From Hyphomicrobiales bacterium (lineage in GTDB: Bacteria; Pseudomonadota; Alphaproteobacteria; Rhizobiales; Rhizobiaceae), in NCBI GenBank assembly GCA_900473685.1, contig UCNE01000026.1, forward strand, positions 56,233 through 120,232: DNA of 64,000 nucleotides, given 5' to 3'. Positions 61,972 through 64,000 of the stretch are shown piece after piece. The notes under the pieces are model-generated. The model saw nothing but the letters and a program-made list of their open reading frames with translations, did no database searches and was not told the DNA's origin. The position numbers and the translations under genes are program-made. Every line of letters starts with the position of its first letter. Position 1 is the stretch's first letter.

Positions 61972-62152
61972 ACGTCCAGTAGCCATTCTGCGTCGCTTGG
62001 TTCCAAAGAGTGCGGTCTCGGCATTGAAGCTGGGTGAGTGAGTGATTGGGTAAGACGGCCTATCTAGCAGGCCTTTTACGTGGCTCATTGGTGGAAAGTC
62101 TGTTGCACACCCCGATCTCATCGTGTTGTGGATCGTGGAAGGGGGCTGTTGC

Positions 62153-62899
62153 TTATTGGAGCGGGGCGAACGAACGATTCATCGCAACGCGGTCCTCATG
62201 CGTCGCATCTGGCCCAAGCGCCGCCATCTTGCTCTTAAATACGGCCCATCTCGTGGGTGCTTCATCCTTCACCGCAGCATCGAGTGCCTTGCGCATGGCG
62301 GGGGCGTCAAAGTCACAGCAATAGCCTGGTGTCAAAGGCTGCTGCCTCCAGGATTCGGCGAGAAATCCGCCGTCGACCGGGTCGAACCCGACCTCGTTGA
62401 CGATTGCCATGGTGATCTTCTTCGCGGCATCGTCGTCTCCTGCGACCGCCACGGCCAGCCGACCGGGCGTACCCTCGGGCTGGCCCAGTTCCGCCAGGGA
62501 ATACGCGAGGATGTTGTTGAAGGCCTTGATGATGGGGCGACCGATCTGTCTGGAGACCCAGACGCTTTCGACCTCGCCTGCATCGAGGTCGGCGATCTGC
62601 GGGTCACGTAGGCCCGGATAGTAGTTGCTGGTATCGATGACCGGGGCGTTGGCAGGTAGGTCCTTGAAGAGGTCCTTCGGCAGGTTTTCGATGGCGAGGA
62701 GCGGAATGGAAAGGATTACCGCGTCGGCGCCGGAGATTGCGCCATTCGTGTCCGTAGCCGTGGCTCCGATCTCGTCCGCGAATGGCCTGACGGCGTCGGC
62801 TCTCCTGGAGTTCGCCACCCTAACCTCATGCCCTGCCGATGCGAGCTTGCGGGCGAGAGTGCCGCCGATATAGCCAATTCCGATGATGCCGATTTTCAT
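62153..62899 (-). CDS. NADP-binding F420-reductase-like oxidoreductase
   Basis: 248 residues with an N-terminal dinucleotide loop I-G-I-I-G-I-G-Y-I-G-G-T near 3-14, N-S-R-R for the NADP phosphate, and the helical remainder of NADPH-dependent F420 reductase-like (Npun/DUF2520-like) proteins. Rhizobia do not make F420, so another substrate is likely; homologues beside HxlR regulators respond to oxidative or electrophile stress. ATG 62899 with A-G-G-A-G upstream. Divergent from the HxlR gene. Confidence 0.88.
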   Translation of the reverse strand: MKIGIIGIGYIGGTLARKLASAGHEVRVANSRRADAVRPFADEIGATATDTNGAISGADAVILSIPLLAIENLPKDLFKDLPANAPVIDTSNYYPGLRDPQIADLDAGEVESVWVSRQIGRPIIKAFNNILAYSLAELGQPEGTPGRLAVAVAGDDDAAKKITMAIVNEVGFDPVDGGFLAESWRQQPLTPGYCCDFDAPAMRKALDAAVKDEAPTRWAVFKSKMAALGPDATHEDRVAMNRSFAPLQ

Positions 62900-62968
62900 G
62901 CTGGTGCTCCTGTTGTGCTGCCTACCAAGATAATGGATACTGCGACTTCAGCAAGAACAGACAGATAA

Positions 62969-62991
62969 GTGGGTTACCCACCAAAAGGTAA
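62969..62991. promoter_or_regulatory. Overlapping inverted repeats between oxidoreductase and hxlR, candidate HxlR operator
   Basis: G-T-G-G-G-T n1 A-C-C-C-A-C (62969-62981) is a perfect 13-nt palindrome; T-T-A-C-C (62974-62978) and G-G-T-A-A (62987-62991) form a second repeat that overlaps it and the hxlR ribosome site. HxlR-type repressors such as YodB bind short palindromes in such divergent gaps. Confidence 0.5.
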
Positions 62992-62993
62992 GT

Positions 62994-63368
62994 ATGGCGC
63001 AAGACCGAGAGTGGAGATGCGGAGACCCGCAGCAGCAGCGCAAATGGGCGGACGCGACGACGGATGCCCTGCGGGTGCTCGAAGGCAAATGGAAGATTGT
63101 TATCATCTGTCAACTGTTTGGGACCAAGGAGGCGCTTCGCTTTTCCGAACTTGAACGGCGGTGTGAAGGCGTGAACCAGAAGATGCTCATCCAGCAACTG
63201 AAGGAGCTGGAGAAGGACGGGATCGTGACACGCACCGTCTATCCCCAGGTGCCGCCTAAGGTGGAATATGCTCTGACCGAGATGGGCAAGGCTCTGGGGC
63301 CGTCGATGGCCGAACTCATCGACTGGGCCATAACCCGCAAGGAGCGGATGGCGGACAAAGTCACTTAA
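62994..63368 (+). CDS. HxlR-family regulator
   Basis: 124 residues, a single winged helix of the HxlR type: L-E-G-K-W-K-I-V-I-I near 29-38, F-S-E-L-E-R-R-C-E-G-V-N-Q-K-M-L and L-K-E-L-E-K-D-G-I-V. A cysteine stands in R-R-C-E-G, and other members use a cysteine to sense electrophiles or disulfide stress. ATG 62994 has A-A-A-A-G-G upstream. It probably represses the divergent oxidoreductase gene and itself. Confidence 0.9.
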   Translation: MAQDREWRCGDPQQQRKWADATTDALRVLEGKWKIVIICQLFGTKEALRFSELERRCEGVNQKMLIQQLKELEKDGIVTRTVYPQVPPKVEYALTEMGKALGPSMAELIDWAITRKERMADKVT

Positions 63369-63919
63369 AGGTCCCGAACCACCGAGGAAGGCAGTGCACG
63401 ATTATTGGCCCCTCGGTAATCTCCGGACTGGGGCAAGCTGGCGATAAAGAGAAGTTTGGCTTCCATTTCGGCGGCGCGAGTGCCGGAGGAGTTGCCTGCA
63501 TACCGGAGCATGGCGATCACAAATCCGACGGCCGACGTCCAGGTCGAAGACTTGTCGTTACCCGCCGTGATGGCTTCGTTGCGCAATTGTGCCAAAAAGC
63601 CCAGCAGGACGTCTTCAAGAGCGTCCGTGTCCGCGTCCGCTTCAGCGATCAGGCGGTCAAGGCAGTCGCTGCCACGCTGGCGATGGGCAGCTTCATAGAG
63701 CAGGTCCGGGGCGGACAGGTGCTTGCGCCGTGTCGATGCGCCAACGAACTGTTCAGCACGTCGCTCCAGATGGTCGCCCAGAACCGAGGAGCGCCGGTCA
63801 AACCGACGCTGACTACGCCCGACATTGTCGGCGGCAATAGTGACGAAGCAAGATTGACCGGCATAGTGACCCGCGCTCCCAAACGCGGGCAATGTCACAA
63901 CGCTGCTTTGAAAAAGCAA
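63365..63919 (-). CDS. Hypothetical protein, doubtful
   Basis: An open frame of up to 184 residues, convergent with hxlR and overlapping its stop by 4 nt. The middle has helix-like parts (L-E-D-V-L-L-G-F-L-A-Q-L-R-N and A-V-G-F-V-I-A-M-L-R-Y-A-G), but the N-terminal third is of odd composition and no ribosome site was recognised. No family recognised; other open frames overlap on both strands. Listed because nothing else explains the last 600 bases. Confidence 0.3.
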   Translation of the reverse strand: MLFQSSVVTLPAFGSAGHYAGQSCFVTIAADNVGRSQRRFDRRSSVLGDHLERRAEQFVGASTRRKHLSAPDLLYEAAHRQRGSDCLDRLIAEADADTDALEDVLLGFLAQLRNEAITAGNDKSSTWTSAVGFVIAMLRYAGNSSGTRAAEMEAKLLFIASLPQSGDYRGANNRALPSSVVRDL

Positions 63920-64000
63920 CAGAACCGAAGCCGCTCCGATGTTCCATAAGATAGATTACCTGATCCGTGTATGTAGCGGGGGCAGATTCCATTTTCAAAT

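Noticed and set aside
63813..63998. Short frame at the right edge
   Set aside because: Overlaps another doubtful frame, no ribosome site, unnatural composition.

Overview
The window reads as chromosome-like DNA from an alphaproteobacterium of the Rhizobiaceae (Rhizobium, Neorhizobium, Agrobacterium or Ensifer kind). The reasons are the high-GC coding style, rhizobial small protein families (DUF6074-like, DUF6481-like, DUF2934), an eryR-tpiB-rpiB-type operon, many LysR- and GntR-governed ABC-transporter loci, and three copies of a composite palindromic intergenic repeat of the rhizobial RIME type. I saw no transposase, phage gene, CRISPR array, rRNA or tRNA. The window looks like dense metabolic DNA rather than an integrated island.

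Left part (1-9.0 kb): the end of a CoA-transferase/MaoC pair, a small DUF6074-like gene, the aspartate:alanine exchange pair aspT-aspD, the eryR-tpiB-rpiB operon for the last steps of erythritol-type polyol catabolism, pncB, and a small conserved protein.

9.2-14.5 kb: a TetR gene, then a tight operon of N-formylglutamate amidohydrolase, a QEGLA/DUF1704 metallopeptidase-like protein (related to eukaryotic tubulin tyrosine carboxypeptidases), a glutathione-synthetase-like ATP-grasp ligase and a spermidine-synthase-like protein. A ligase together with two hydrolases acting on glutamyl or C-terminal residues looks like an undefined peptide or amino-acid-conjugate pathway. It is my first candidate for a poorly described system.

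14.5-23 kb: a secreted small protein, DUF2934, an isolated glgA, a large MscS-type channel, a cold-shock gene with a good promoter and long leader followed by two small charged proteins, and an mhqO/mhqD-like quinone-detoxification pair behind a perfect 10-bp inverted repeat.

23-37.9 kb: ggt, two flavin 2-hydroxyacid dehydrogenase/oxidase genes, and then a divergent locus. On the minus strand are an AbgB-like M20 amidohydrolase and a DDAH-like amidinohydrolase. On the plus strand are a LysR gene, a polyamine-type ABC transporter and a 2-ketoarginine-decarboxylase-like TPP enzyme. Together these suggest uptake and breakdown of a guanidino or amidated arginine-like compound. A vapBC pair follows.

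38-49 kb: an RND pump with its adaptor, a divergent SDR/LysR pair, a class III adenylate cyclase, an ECF42-type sigma factor with its DGPF/YCII partner, an isochorismatase-like hydrolase, and a methyltransferase whose start lies beside a nested inverted repeat.

49-62 kb: a GntR-controlled operon with a Cys/Met-metabolism PLP enzyme and a sugar-type ABC transporter. Beside it are a LysR gene and a divergent operon of dimethylformamidase-like protein, class III aminotransferase, BKACE (DUF849), GNAT and acetylpolyamine-amidohydrolase-like deacetylase. This is my second candidate system, probably for an acylated amine or polyamine. The right edge holds an F420-reductase-like oxidoreductase, a divergent HxlR regulator and a doubtful hypothetical gene. 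All functions are read from sequence patterns and family memory; no searches were run.
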